DNA of 64,000 nt from Amanita rubescens (Eukaryota > Basidiomycota > Agaricomycetes > Agaricales > Amanitaceae): NCBI GenBank assembly GCA_015039365.1, contig WION01000002.1, positions 310,001 through 374,000 on the forward strand. The letters run 5' to 3'. The position numbers and the translations under genes are program-made. This document shows positions 1-11,500 of this stretch, in pieces (the first letter of the stretch is position 1; the number at the start of each line of letters is the position of its first letter). Under the pieces are notes generated by a model. It searched no databases. It saw nothing but the letters and a program-made list of their open reading frames with translations, and had not been told where the DNA came from.

Positions 1-820
1 CTTTTGAGTTGGCGGGTTGGCAGTTATATGCGTCATTCTTTTGCTCAACTGTTTACTGGCGTATGGTAGGCAGGATTCGAACCCCGCTTACGAAGGACTC
101 GACCAGAACGAGGCATCACTACGAGGTAGAATTGAAAGAAGAAAAAACCGCTGAACTGGGTTGAATTTTAGCGAGCTAACAGGGGAGGCGACGATGTGGT
201 CGTCATTGCTGTTCATCGACGGTCCAGGTTCCAGCACGGCGAGTCCGCCCGATGTCTTTTCCTTTTCCAGAACAGGAACCGTGCGAGCGGTCAGTAGACA
301 ATTGTATATGAAAATGCCCATGCAGTATTGACGCTATGACTAGATCAGAGATTCGGCGAACCCTGTATTTATGCGACACTTACGTTCGTACTTCTCGTCA
401 ATGACACGAAATATACCTTTGCGTTTATGACAGACACAGTCAAAAGCGATGTTATGTGATGCGCGCCGTATGAGGAACGTCCGGAAATGGCGTACATCTG
501 AGTCCGGCTATTCAAGAGGTAATATAGGGGTACGTGAAAAGGAGTGTCGTGCACGGGCTATGACGAGGATGTAAGTGGTGGCAGTGCGCAGTGCGCACAG
601 ACCCGGAAGAGCGGTTACATGATCATCACGTGCTCGATGGTCTCCCCTGACCGGTTGCTGCTCCGTAAAACCCTTCACCTTTCAGGTTGCGAGGATTATG
701 TAGTAAACTGTATACTACAACTGTCAGAATTATCAACATATTGCCATATTGTACTGCGGCCTCTGATGTTTATATCACATCAACGGTCAAGTTGTGTTCA
801 TAGCTATAGCGTCGCACATG
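1..820. other. Left edge, no gene recognised
   Basis: No protein family is recognisable on either strand. The open frames are short (under 110 codons) and lack a convincing exon chain. A leftward frame around 88-321 has a protein-like stretch (LEKEKTSGGLAVLEPGPS), so the region could hold part of a gene that continues off the left edge, but I cannot support a model. A tRNA B-box-like string at about 70-86 is discussed under rejected items. The RAD16 terminator should also lie here. Confidence 0.4.
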
Positions 821-3800
821 TCAGAACGAGGGTAGGTCAAGCAGGGAAAAGCTTACTCTGAACAAGAAACCGAGCTGTGAAGGACTGGGTGAGCACATAG
901 TACAACGGATCGTAGAAGCAACCTACATCTGCGGGTGTCAACCTTCCCATAGCCTACACAACAGGTGAGAATTCAACGTCAGCAGGAAATAATCTTAACC
1001 TACCGATTCGTCGGCTGATAACGTTGCATCCACCATCGCAGCTTTCTTTTCTTGCAGCTTTACGCAAATCAGCGGAACAATTGCAGTGAGCATTGGGGAA
1101 TGATTACCTGTATAATTCGAGATTCGATGCTATCCTCTACAACAAGCTTGATTGCCTGGACAGGCCGACGTTGCCCAAGACGATGAATCCGGTCCATAGC
1201 CTCTGCAAGTAAAGTTAGACGGCTTTTCGCTCAGTTCATTAAATCTTCTTTGACTTACGGTACTCGACCTGACGGGACAGGAGATGTCAAGACTTGAGAA
1301 CCCGTAGACCTCGGGATAGCTTTGGATGCTGCACTTACCGCGGGATTCCACCAGCTATCCATTAGATATACACGGGATGCCTCTGTCAAGTTCAACGCAA
1401 CACCTCCTGCTTTCAGACTGACAAGGAAAACCGTTACGTCAACGTTATTCACTGAGATATAATGTTAGGTCGGGCCAGGGATGCATAGCATCTAGTCGTA
1501 CTGAAATGTTGAATCGTAGCATCTCTAGCTTGCGGACTCATCCCCCCTTCTAGGCGACAAATCTATGATAAGTGAGATGATATAGCTTACATTGAATACG
1601 GGTTACTCACAATGAACCCAGCTTTTTGCAAGCGGAAAGCAATGAGATCAAGGAAATTGACAAATTGACTGAATACGAGACTCTTTGTTGTTGCATCCTG
1701 TGAGCGCAGATTGCTTAATTCTTCAACAAGTGCCTCTATCTTGGTTGAAGATTTCCACGAATCGATATCAAGACGCCCTAGTATGCCTTGCCGTGCTATT
1801 GGCGCATTTTCTGTCAGTTCCAATGCTGGGGAATCAAGATCTATCGTGAGCGGAAGGTGGCACACTGGACAAGCCGGCTGCGATTGGATATGTTAGTTTC
1901 ATCGGGGGCAATGCTCGGCCTCAAAAGTGGCATACATTATTCTCGAGTGCACTATCAAGATACTGCCTGATGCATTCTCGGTCAAAGATATGGCGACATT
2001 TTGATTGTATGGCATCTTCAGCAATATCGTTACAGATCCTACAGATGGTAGTTTCGCTGTCGTTTTGCACGAACATGGTACCGCTTGACTTGCTCCTGAG
2101 GACAAGGTCTGGATGGCAAGCCATCTGCCTCATCCGTGTGAGCCTACCTCTATCGTCGATTGTGCATCTCGAATGAATAGCAAGACAACGCACAGACTAA
2201 AGATGTTCGAATAATCTAGAATTAGTTGAATAGCCATTGGTCAGGAAATCGCTTAAAGTTAGACTTTGCGGTTTACACACTATTTAAGACCGTTCCTTGA
2301 TCAAGATACGTGTTGAACTGACGTTTTGCGTCAGAAAAAAGCGATAAATAGAGTTCCTTTTCTTCCGGACTGAAATAATCTCTTCGAATAATGACTGTTC
2401 GAGGCGGTAAACCAAGGTCATCTGCTTTTTGCAACTGTTAAAGTTTAGATTAAACAAAATCGGTCAGATACGGAAATGACTTCTACCTTAGTGCGTCGTA
2501 GCATCATACGGTCCAGAAGAATCTTGAGTTTCTTGAACGCAATTTCTCCAGGACCCGACATGCCATTCTTCTGAATCGGGGTAAGGATCTCATTGTTCCA
2601 GAAGCAAGTCTGCGATAATTAAAATGAAGAAAGCTCTCGAAGTGGTAGTTGTTGATACACATACGTGATGCATGGGTGTATGCCCGCAGTCTGAATCAAA
2701 TCAGTAACTAAATAGTACCAAGATGCATCGACTGAAGCCTACCGTCACACGTTGCTTTATTGCTAAATTTCCAATGCAGCGATTTACAATCACAACGTCT
2801 ACCTTGATAATAAATATCAATAAAGCATACCCCGCAAATCGGATGGGGTGGCCTCACAGAAATAATACGAGAATGGATCACCACCGAGGAATCGTACGAG
2901 GCTATAAAGCTCTCCGACACGATTTTGGAGAGGAGTACCGGATAAACACCAGCGATACTGTCCCTCTAGCTCGAACGCAGCTTTCGCTGTATTCGTCACT
3001 CGTTCTTTGATATTATGCGCTTCATCCAGCTGCAAACATACTCGCTCCAGTATTCTGCATCAACGCCATACAATCACTTACTAAAATTCTGTGCCACTTA
3101 ACTTGATGTACGGGCGATTTCTCTTTAATGATGACGCCTTTGCGCTTAAAACCGCTTTCTTGCTTGCGGAAGCAACTGATGAAACGGATATAGATAAGGC
3201 GATAGCATAGACAACGTAATTTACCTTTCTAAGACCGAGTAAGTCGTCAACACCTGTAATGATATATGAAGTGCCATCAACTGATCCAGTAGCCTCTACT
3301 CTCACCACATCATACTTCGCTAGTTCCTTATGACTTGTTTCGCGTGATGAACCATGCCAAACTAAAACTTGAAGTCCATCTGTATGGGACAAAACTTCGT
3401 GCTTCCATTGTATGATAGCTACTGTGGGACTGATAGACAATCGTCGAAACTTGCGAGAGAGCATACACGTAAATCAAAACTCACGCAACGACAAGGTTGG
3501 GCTTTCGGCCATCGGAAACAATTAAGGATATCATCTGAATGGTTTTGCCCATACTACGGGATATCGCATGAACGGATAGTCACCAACAATAATGTCATAA
3601 CGTTACCCCATTTCGTCCTACGAAGCCAAATCATCTCAAGACCCAACGAGAACAGAAAGATGAGTGCGATACGTACCGCTAATATTCCGCCATGCCAAAT
3701 ACCATGTTCTTGTTTCTGCATCCAAGTCAAACTTTCTCGCTGGAAGGGTAGAAGGGTTAATTTCATATTCTCAGGCTGGGGCGCCATTATCGGTTGAGTA

Positions 3801-4836
3801 ATGGGTATAGTCGAGATATCACCCCAAACATCTCTAAGCTCTGGATGATACCTATTCAAGGCAACAGTCGCTTTTTCGGCCTAGCGCAAATGAGAGGTTG
3901 CAAAAGGTAATTCGATTAGGTGCGTACATGAGTCAACTTGCGGCCAAGTTTTTTCGACATTGTCTTTTCTTCCATTTTTAATGCCTGGCGCTCTAGATGT
4001 TCTGAAACGGGGGAGAGTTCTCGTCCTTTGGCTGCTCTGATTGTTTTGACATCTATTTTTGGTTTAGATTTCGCCTTTCCTTTCGCCTTTCCCTTTCGTC
4101 TAACATTGTCATCGCTAGAGTCGTCAAAGGATTCATCACTGTCCGAAACGCCATAAAGACGCGCAATTCTGCGCTCCGTAGCCGCTGCACGTCGCGCTAC
4201 TTCAGGAGACGGTTCAATACCCTGAGCAGAGGACGAGCTGGCGCCATTCTGATCCTCTAGGCGCGACACTTGGAGTGACATTCGTACAGCAGCATCAAGC
4301 ATGATCTCTTCTTCTTCATCCGAGGCAATAAATGCAGAGCCACTATCATCCGATTCTTCGTAAATAGACTCTTCGTCACTAAGCGAGCCATCTGAAGGAG
4401 CCCTTTCAGATGTAACAGGGGAGAACGCTCGTGCCCGGGCCTTCCCTTTATTCTTGCCCTTTCCTTTGGTTTGCCTCGGAAGATCCTCTTCCGAGTGTCC
4501 ATCTTCATCACTTGATTCAGATTTTCGAATGCCTTTGGTAGTTCTCTTTCTCTTGTTCTGGACTAGCATCTCGACGGAACTTGCAGCCTTGCGCTTCTGT
4601 ACGCGACCGCCCCCTGGGACGCCGTCAAGGGCTTGAGCTGCGGCAGCATGCCTTGCCCTGTTCCTTGTTTTAGGAGGCTCATGTTCTGAAGCTTCGTCAA
4701 CTTCCGTTGTCATGGGTGTCTCACTGACAACCGAGTTTCTTGAACTAAAAGCGGGGGTCGAGTTCGAGGTAGGGGTTGTGCTCGCCCCAGACGGCGAGGC
4801 TTTTTGTCTCGATGTCCGGCGCTTAGCCCCAGCCAT
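821..4836 (-). CDS. RAD16: RAD16-like SNF2 helicase with RING finger
   Basis: Homologue of yeast Rad16, the ATPase that with Rad7 drives global-genome nucleotide excision repair in the nucleus. Reading leftward from ATG at 4836, a basic and acidic disordered N-terminus ([12 protein letters not shown]) of about 300 residues is followed by [12 protein letters not shown], then ADEMGMGKTIQ (Walker A), [11 protein letters not shown] (DEAH box, near 3020), [18 protein letters not shown], an inserted C3HC4 RING ([15 protein letters not shown], then PVCHLPL, about 2080-1860), [15 protein letters not shown] and [13 protein letters not shown] (near 1190). The RING inside the helicase core is the Rad16 hallmark. 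The last exon (874-821) supplies LTPADLGFLF, matching the conserved Rad16 C-terminus, and stops at 821-823. There are many introns of about 50 nt, one flanking an 11-nt exon. Interior exon boundaries between 2200 and 3000 were not all resolved. Identity is firm; the exact exon chain is moderately sure. Confidence 0.88.
3607..3617 (-). other. 11-nt micro-exon of RAD16 (Walker A)
   Basis: The upstream exon ends at 3677 after codons for GILA. The micro-exon GACGAAATGGG sits between a TAG acceptor (3618-3620) and a GTAAC donor (3606-3602), and the next exon starts at 3553 with TATGGGCAAAACC. Joined, they read LA-DEMG-MGKT, the invariant Rad16 ATPase motif. Without this exon the motif is lost. The flanking introns would be 59 and 53 nt, normal for this window. 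Confidence 0.88.
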
Positions 4837-5045
4837 TGAGGCACAGTGAAAGCAGTAGGTTAAAGTCTTTTTTAGACCTAAGGGTCACACAATATGGCGG
4901 CTGCTAATTAGCTGTCACGCTACCCACGTGTCCGCAGACGCGCGTCGCGTAACGCGTCGAAATGACTCTGTTCGTCGGTTCCGTCGCTCGGATCATTGAC
5001 TCAAAATGTTTTACCCACATAACTGCATCACAACGCTAGTCAAAG
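4837..5045 (-). promoter_or_regulatory. RAD16 upstream region with CACGTG and ACGCGT
   Basis: This 209-bp spacer lies between the stop of the upstream repeat protein and the RAD16 ATG. It contains CACGTG at 4925-4930 and a CpG-rich block with ACGCGCGT and ACGCGT (4952-4957). ACGCGT is the core of the fungal MluI cell-cycle box bound by MBF, which controls DNA replication and repair genes. The function here is inferred from the motif only. Confidence 0.4.
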
Positions 5046-8000
5046 TCAAAACTGATTATCAATGGTGAAGGATGAGAAAGAATCTCCAAAGTCATCAACG
5101 CCACCACCAGACCATGAATCACTGACAATAGTAGTTTGGGACTCGCTGTATAGATCATCGCCAGACCATGTATCAACCACGGTAACTTGGGTCTCGTCGA
5201 AGGGGACATAGTCTGGCAGTGGACCACTATCCGTCGGTGCCCCCTCTGCAACATAAACCCTGGCAAACTGAGATGGTCCCTGCGATGAACCTTGCCCTTG
5301 TGCTGATGCATGATGTTGCGCCGACCCATGATGCTGCCCTGACCCTTGATGTTGCGCCAACCCTTGAACTGCATTTGTGAACCCGTGTACAAGTCCAAGT
5401 GCCAGCTGCTCTCCTGCTTGTTCAAGTGCACTGGGTGCTTGTAAATTATGCTGAGCGCGACCGGGTGCCGCGTTTCCCTGTTGTACAGGCATATTACCCG
5501 TTGGGTTAGTCGAGCCACCATATGGTACATATGCCGCTTGCGGCGGCTGGACACCAGGAACTTGTTGAACTGGATACTGTTGACCAGACATCTGATGTTG
5601 GGGTATAGGACTAAATCCGTGCTGGTTGGGCGGCTGATGCTGGGGTTGCTGCATATTTCCATGGTAGTGGGCTGCCCCGCTAATGGGCTGATACCCAGAC
5701 GTAGGTGCTTGGTTATGAACCCCTTGCAATGGCGCCAATTGCTGGGCTGGTTGTTGGACGACTTGGGGAGGTGGCGGTGGCGATTGTACTATATTTCCAT
5801 ATGATCTCTGCGCTGGCATTTGCTGCGGGGGGATAGGAGGCACTTGGTTCTGTGTCACCTGCTGGGGTTGCGGCGGTTGACCTGCTAGATGCGGCCGTCC
5901 ATGGTTCGGAATTTGACTATATTGGGGTGTATATCCCTGAAAGCCCGTTTGCGCCTGATTAAGAGGTTGTCCATGCTGGGGTGCCGCATGTCCTTGAGGG
6001 CCTGGTTGCGCTTGATTGAGAGGTTGACTATACTGAGAGACGCGCCCTTGTAGCGGAGATGGTTGGACTTGATTGGAAGGTTGACTCTGCTGTGCGTGCC
6101 CCAGGCCTGGCTGCACTTGATGAAGAGGCCGACTATAATGGGGCGCGTGCCCTGGTTGCGGCTGTGCTTGACTGGGAAGCTGACTATACTGAGGCGCGTG
6201 TCCTTGCGGGCCTGGTTGCACTTGATTGGGAGGTTGACCGTGCTGGGGTATATATCCTTGAGGGGCTGGTTGCACTTGACTGGGAGGCTGACTATACTGA
6301 GGTGCGTGTCCTTGCGGGCCTGGTTGCACTTGATTGGGAGGTTGACCATGCTGGGGTATATATCCTTGAGGGGCTGGTTGCACTTGATTGGGATGTTGAC
6401 TAAACTGAGGCTTATGCCCTTGTGGAGCTTGTTGCGCTTGATTGGGAGGTTGGCTAAATAGAGGTACATGTCCCTGCAGCCCTGGCTGGACTTGTTGACC
6501 ATGCTGAGGTGTATATCCTTGAGGGGCTGGTTGCACTTGATTGGGACGTTGACTAAACTGAGGCGTACGCCCTTGTGGGGCTTGTTGCGCTTGATTGGGA
6601 GGTTGGCTAAACTGAGGTACATGTCCCTGCGGCCCTGACTGCACTTGATTGGAAGGTTGATAGTGCTGAGAGACGCGTCGTTGCGAGGGCGGTTGCACTT
6701 GATTGGGAGGAGATCCATGTCCTTGAGGGCCTGGTTGCGCTTGATGGGGACGCTGGCTATATTGAGGCGCATTATACCGAGGCGCCTGTCCTTGCAGGCC
6801 GGGTTGCACTTGATGGAGAGGCTGACTATGCTGAGGCACATGCCCTTGCGGGCCCGGTTGGATTTGATTGGGAGGCGTATACCCTTGTGGACCTGGATAA
6901 CTTTGCTGAGACGTATTTCCTTGCGGGCCAGGATGGGCCTGATTGGGAGATTGACTATGCTGGGTTGTATATCCTTGTGGAGCTGGTTGTGTTTGATTGG
7001 GATATTGACTATCCCCAGGTGTATGTCCTCCTGAGCCCGGACGAATGCCCTGTTGAAGCACTTGGCTCTGGATTGGCTGCTGGGATGACGTCTGTAGGCT
7101 TGGCTGCTGAAGGTATTGCGGCGGCAGAGCTTGACTTCCGGTATGTACCTGCTGGTTCAGGGGCGCAGCAGAACTCGGATGAATAGGTGGTTGATTCAGA
7201 GTCACCTGCGTGGTCGGATACTGTTGTTGATAGGTTTGGTTTGGAGCCGGATGTTGTGTTGGCGGTGCATTGCTCGATACGGTCAACGACCGTTGGCTCC
7301 TTCCTGAGAGATAATAAGTCGGGGGCGAGAGCGGGGGTGTCAACGACGAAGATCCTTGAGGTAGAAATGTAAAGGGTGCATTATAATGTGCACTGGGTAG
7401 CCCAGGAGAGGTCAATGTATCGGGATGACTTTTCTGTTCTGCGGAGGGTGGGGATGCTGTCATAGCTACGGTAGGCGCTCCACCTAGCCTCGTCGATCTG
7501 GTGATGACAACATTTGTATTGTTTTTGTTTAAATGATCGAGCTGCTTCGAGACCAAAATCGGGGCTATCTTAGGTTGATCTTGAGGCGGCGAAGAAGGCT
7601 GAGTACTTTGACTTCCTAGGAGTGGAGAGCTGGTCGGTTTAGGTGGGCTAGGACTTGGGTTGGCTTTGCGAGAACTCGAAGTCGCCCTACCGCGCTGAGC
7701 AACCACTGTCATATTGTATAAATTCGTAGGACCCGCTTGTTGTGCGTTTCCCCGAGATAGATCTGGAAAAATAAACACGGGAGACGACGAAGAACTGACA
7801 TGTTTTGGAGACAAGGGGACTGGTGGTGGAGACGTCGCAGGTGACTTTGGCCCATATGACGCTTCCGAGTCCAGCCCGGGTAAGCTGGATTTCTTTTTGT
7901 TAACCGCACTAGCATAGAGCTGCTGCGCTGTTGACAACTTGTCTCCAGCAGGTACATGTTTCTGAATAGGTGGCGTTACCGACCCTGATAGCGATTTTTC

Positions 8001-8288
8001 CCCCTGAGGAACAGGTACTGGGGTCTCACTATGGGAAGGAGGTGGAGTCAAACTAGCAGGATGCGTATGCGAAACCTTAGGAGGCAGAACATCGATCTGT
8101 ACATAATACCTATAGTTTAAGGGTTGGCGATGGACCCGAAATGAATGAATGGGCCAACTAACCAACTCTGTCGGCTGGGAGGGCATAAAGTCAGTGTTTC
8201 TGAATCTTAACCATCATTTCACTCACTCTGAATCATAATGTTGATGCCAACCAGGAGGAAGAGGTCTGGTATCGGGATTTATCTGCAT
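5046..8288 (-). CDS. Pro/Gln-rich repeat protein with degenerate WW domain
   Basis: Two exons fit: 8288-8227 (MQINPDTRPLPPGW...) and 8109-5046, with a 117-nt intron (GTGAGT...CTATAG). This gives 1041 residues. The N-terminus resembles the WW protein at 10.3-11.3 kb (NPDTRPLPPGW against NPDTRPLPTGW, and YYVQIDVLPPK against FYVNTNAQPPV), but the segment between the first Trp and the YYV strand is about four residues shorter and the second Trp is replaced in SHTHP, so peptide binding is doubtful. Most of the rest is low complexity: Ser/Pro-rich, then about twenty imperfect 18-residue repeats of the type QPPNQVQPGPQGHAPQYS. The C-terminus is acidic (DETQVTVVDTWSGDDLYS and a related TIVSDSWSGGGVDD) and could be a short binding motif. 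Function is unknown; a scaffold or coat-associated role would be speculation. Confidence 0.75.
5890..7040 (-). repeat. 54-bp tandem repeats inside the Pro/Gln-rich gene
   Basis: Imperfect 54-bp units each encode 18 residues of the form QPPNQVQPGPQGHxPQYS. In the middle they alternate between two subtypes (GHAPQYS and GYIPQHG), giving a 108-bp higher-order period: 6181-6288 and 6289-6396 differ at only a few positions, which suggests a recent duplication. The array keeps reading frame throughout. Because the unit is a multiple of three, other frames are also open, which creates long non-coding shadows. Confidence 0.85.
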
Positions 8289-8459
8289 GGGCGAGGGGGA
8301 TAATGACGATGGAACCAAAGGGGTTAAGGAACATGGTTATAAGTATCCCTCGGAGGTCCTGGACCTGTTCCTTGATGTTGTCGGCACCTCCAACAATCGG
8401 ACACAGCAGCAGGACTGTGGCCAAGTCTAAAACTCACTAAATTCTCAACAATCATCAAC
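8289..8459. promoter_or_regulatory. Head-to-head spacer, repeat protein / URA5
   Basis: The two start codons point away from each other across 171 bp, so both promoters and 5' leaders must fit here or overlap the genes. I see no TATA box or named binding site. Confidence 0.5.
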
Positions 8460-9181
8460 ATGCCCGATCTGAAGACAGAGCTCATAGAACAATGCATGTC
8501 TGTCGGTGCACTTAGATTTGGTACGTTTACACTTAAATCAGGACGGTAAGCCTATCAAACACTTCTACGCCAATCATTGACACGGATGACAGAATCTCTC
8601 CCTACTTCTTCAACGCCGGCTTGCTCTGCACTGGTCCTGTTCTCTCAATAGTGGCTAATGCCTACGCGGATGCGATTGCAAATGCCATCGGTTCTTCCAC
8701 AAATGCTTTACCTTTGTTCGATGTGCTCTTTGGGCCTGCATACAAGGGCATCCCGTTCGCTGCTACTACAGCCGTTGCTCTTCAATCGAGGCACGGTATA
8801 TCTATCGGTTTTGCGTATGACAGAAAGGAAGTCAAGGATCATGGCGAAGGGGGGAAGGTTGTCGGCATTTCAGTCGAACGAAAGCGGGTCGTAATCATTG
8901 ACGATGTTATGACTTCTGGAAAGGCCATCCGCGGCGCGATAGATATCGTGAGACAGAACGGCGGAGAGGTAGTAGGAGTCGTTCAGTTGCTGGATAGAGA
9001 GGAGGTCGGTCAGGATGGAGTTAGTAGCACGGTGAAAGAGGTAGAAGGATTGATAGGACAGGGTCCGGTCAAGTCGGTGTTGAAAATGAGAGATCTAATG
9101 CAGTGGCTAGAACAAAAGGGGATGCAGGATGAGTTGAAGAGTATGCAGTCTTATTGGGATAGGTATGGGCTGAAGCAATGA
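8460..9181 (+). CDS. URA5: Orotate phosphoribosyltransferase
   Basis: Catalyses orotate + PRPP to OMP in the de novo pyrimidine pathway, in the cytosol. Exons 8460-8545 and 8593-9181 (47-nt intron, GTAAGC...GACAG) give 224 residues, normal for fungal OPRTase. Visible landmarks: MPDLKTELIEQC, FGTFTLKSGRISPYFFNAGL (orotate-binding strand, split by the intron in GR), FGPAYKGIPFAATTA, FAYDRKEVKDHGEGG (catalytic flexible loop with Lys, Asp and His), and VVIIDDVMTSGKA (the PRPP-binding signature). The length, domain order and both active-site loops are intact, so the enzyme should be active. It is divergently paired with the repeat-protein gene, 171 bp away. Confidence 0.96.
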
Positions 9182-10322
9182 AGATGTAAACACCGGGTAT
9201 TTTGCCCTCGAATTGCAGAAGACAATCACCGATTGTGACCGGATCGCGTAGCATGCGCAAATACGATGTTGAACTTGATCTGAGTAAGATATCTAGTCAG
9301 GCGTCCGGCAACTGCATCCCTGCTTGCCAGATGTACAATGTTCATGAAGCTGAGATGGCAGTCTTGCACTGTCAGCTAGTACCCAACTGAGACCCAACCT
9401 CGCTTTCAGGTAGAACCCGATGTCTGACCCTTAGGGTGCACTTGGAACCAAGGATGTATTTTTGGGACTGACGTAAGAGGGGCATGTTGGTAGTTAAATG
9501 CGAGACACTCAATGGAGTCAGGGACGGGCTGGAATAATTTTGACATACGGATTTCAATTTGCTTTGTTACCCATACTGTAGTATCAATCACGAGCCGGAC
9601 GAATGCAGATCAATGTCCGTTCCTTTCCTTAACGAAAACTGGACGTCCATCCTAGACCGTTGATCGTCAGCACCTCGTAGCCGCAGACAACCGAAGAATC
9701 TATCGTTCATACCACGCTCATATTTCAGGCGATTCTTGAACGGCTCGTACGTCTCTTTAGATAGAAATAGTGTGACGATCCCCCGCGAGTCGATGCACCG
9801 CACTTATCTCTGCTTAAACATTAGAAATCCACTGTCGGCGTTTACGAGTGCCGTCTGATATTTTGATCCGTAAACATTCCCGCGCATGGATGAAAGCGTT
9901 CCGATATTTTTCAACGCGCGTAGCTGCCTCTGGAGCTGGATTTTCAGAAATTGGTTTATGGGCACTGAGAATATCATATACTCGCTAGTGAAGGGATGAG
10001 AATTTGCCGAAAGGGGCAGCTTATCAGGACCCGAGGCTTTCAGGGGTGTTTATGATTGTGATCAGCGAATTGCAGGTGACGTAGCTTATCAAGTTAAATG
10101 ACTAGTATACTGATATAGCTACTTCTAGATCCCATGCAAGACTCGTGTGGTGAAACGTTCGCGATTGGCAGGTGGCATGACAATTATCTATATCAATTTC
10201 TGAATCGTAAAGAAGCTTTATGCTCAAATTTGACCAGATGTTAGGTACTATATACTTACACATAGAAAAGTACATGACACTCAAAACGTACAGAGACTTT
10301 GTTCCCAACTATATAACATTCT
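9182..10322. other. Convergent gap, possible unrecognised coding remnant
   Basis: This 1.14-kb stretch lies between the 3' ends of URA5 and the WW gene. On the minus strand, two neighbouring stretches look protein-like but match no family I know: one around 9980-9810 and one around 9800-9620 (reads FLSKETYEPFKNRLKYERG and FFGCLRLRGADD). I could not join them with good splice sites to a start and stop, so I do not call a gene. No repeat or RNA gene is evident. Confidence 0.35.
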
Positions 10323-11298
10323 TCACCAGAAAGGCCCATCATCGACGCCGTCAACAAAGCCATTATTGAATCCTTGGTCATACCCTTGTTCACGACCTTC
10401 TTCATAGGACTTGTGTTCCTCGTGTTCAAGGAATTCCTTCCCAGCAAACAGGGCCAAAGCACCACCACCGAGTCCTATGACATATCCATATCAACGTGGC
10501 TTTGCATCAGGATGTAGACGTACCTAAAGCCACTTTGCCTGCACTAATGCCGCCGTGCTTCTTAGGTGGTGCATCAACGTAACGGTCGGGTGCTTGCTGA
10601 CGTCCTCCAAACATTCCACCACCAAATGCTCGGCCTATTTCATTACCCTGAGAAACATGCTTGATATGAATATAAGAGGATACTTACCTCGGTCGTCAGG
10701 AACGGGGCTACGCCGGTCGTAGCCACCTTGCCCATACCCCTCTCCATACTGAGGATATGCTCCGCCCGGTACCGGGGCACCGTAGCCACCTGGAGGACCA
10801 TTGTACGGATCAGGGGGACCACCGTAGCCCCGAGGAGGAGGACCACCATAGCCCCTAGGACCGCCGTAATTCTCAGGAGGGCGATCATACGGAGAACCAC
10901 CGTAACCTCCGGAAGGACCGTCTCCGTAACCACCGCGGGAATTGCCGGGTCCATAGCCTGGCCCCTGTTCATATCCGGGGCGTGTGGGGGGTGGACCCGC
11001 GGGTGGGCCATAGTTTGAAGGTGGGGGAGGAGGAGCTCGAGGTGGCGGTCCCGATGGATGTTCCCATGTTGTGACTGGAGGTTGGGCATTTGTGTTAACG
11101 TAGAACCTATACAACTTGTCGATGGGACATCGATCATGTATCAGTATCAACCGATTACGAACCATGCTTTGTAGCTACAGCACCTCATGAGTACATGAAG
11201 ATAACGTATCAAGGCATCGATCCTCACTTGGATTCGTATTGTGTTACCCATCCAGTGGGGAGAGGACGGGTGTCTGGATTCTGAGAAGGTGCAGACAT
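10323..11298 (-). CDS. WW-domain, Gly/Pro/Tyr-rich protein
   Basis: Five exons (11298-11228, 11174-11163, 11106-10688, 10634-10524, 10474-10323) give 254 residues. The WW domain is complete: PDTRPLPTGWVTQYESNYKAWFYVN with the second Trp in TTWEHP, so it should bind Pro-rich ligands. It is followed by about 110 residues rich in GGPP/GYGG. The C-terminal third has a glycine-rich hydrophobic turn (LGLGGGALALFAG), which could insert in a membrane or fold back, then a charged tail EFLEHEEHKSYEEGREQG. Exon 2 is only 12 nt and encodes YKAW of the WW domain. The fourth exon needs the acceptor GAAATAG; the nearer CTCAG site would give a stop. The role is unknown. It lies downstream of the HMG-box gene on the same strand and is related at its N-terminus to the gene at 5-8.3 kb. 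Confidence 0.85.
11163..11174 (-). other. 12-nt micro-exon of the WW gene
   Basis: CTACAAAGCATG lies between acceptor CTGTAG and donor GTTCGT. It joins GAATCCAA to GTTCTACG to read ESN-YKAW-FYVN, which restores the strand before the aromatic pair of a canonical fungal WW domain. Frame is preserved on both sides. Confidence 0.85.
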
Positions 11299-11500
11299 GG
11301 ATGTACTAAGGATGAAGCGAAGAGGGCAAAGACGGAATTTATTGGGCTGAGCGCTGGCACAGCATCACGTCAACTCAACATATGACAAAAATAAATTATT
11401 AGGACTGTAATGACTGGCACTGCAAGATAACGCAGCAACACAGCTATTAGTAATTCAAAAGTAAAATATTATCAAAAACGTCATTTCTCCTCAACTTGCA

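Noticed and set aside
70..130. tRNA gene on the minus strand
   Set aside because: GGTTCGAATCC on the minus strand matches a B box, but the T stem pairs poorly, no A box or anticodon arm lies upstream, and the acceptor ends do not pair.
5885..6841. 318-codon open frame inside the repeat gene
   Set aside because: It is a shifted frame of the 54-bp repeats. It has no start context or family, and the main frame runs intact for over 1000 codons with acidic, non-repeat ends.
6059..7034. Plus-strand Leu/Trp-rich open frames
   Set aside because: Antisense shadows of the same repeat array; their repeat unit simply mirrors the coding strand.
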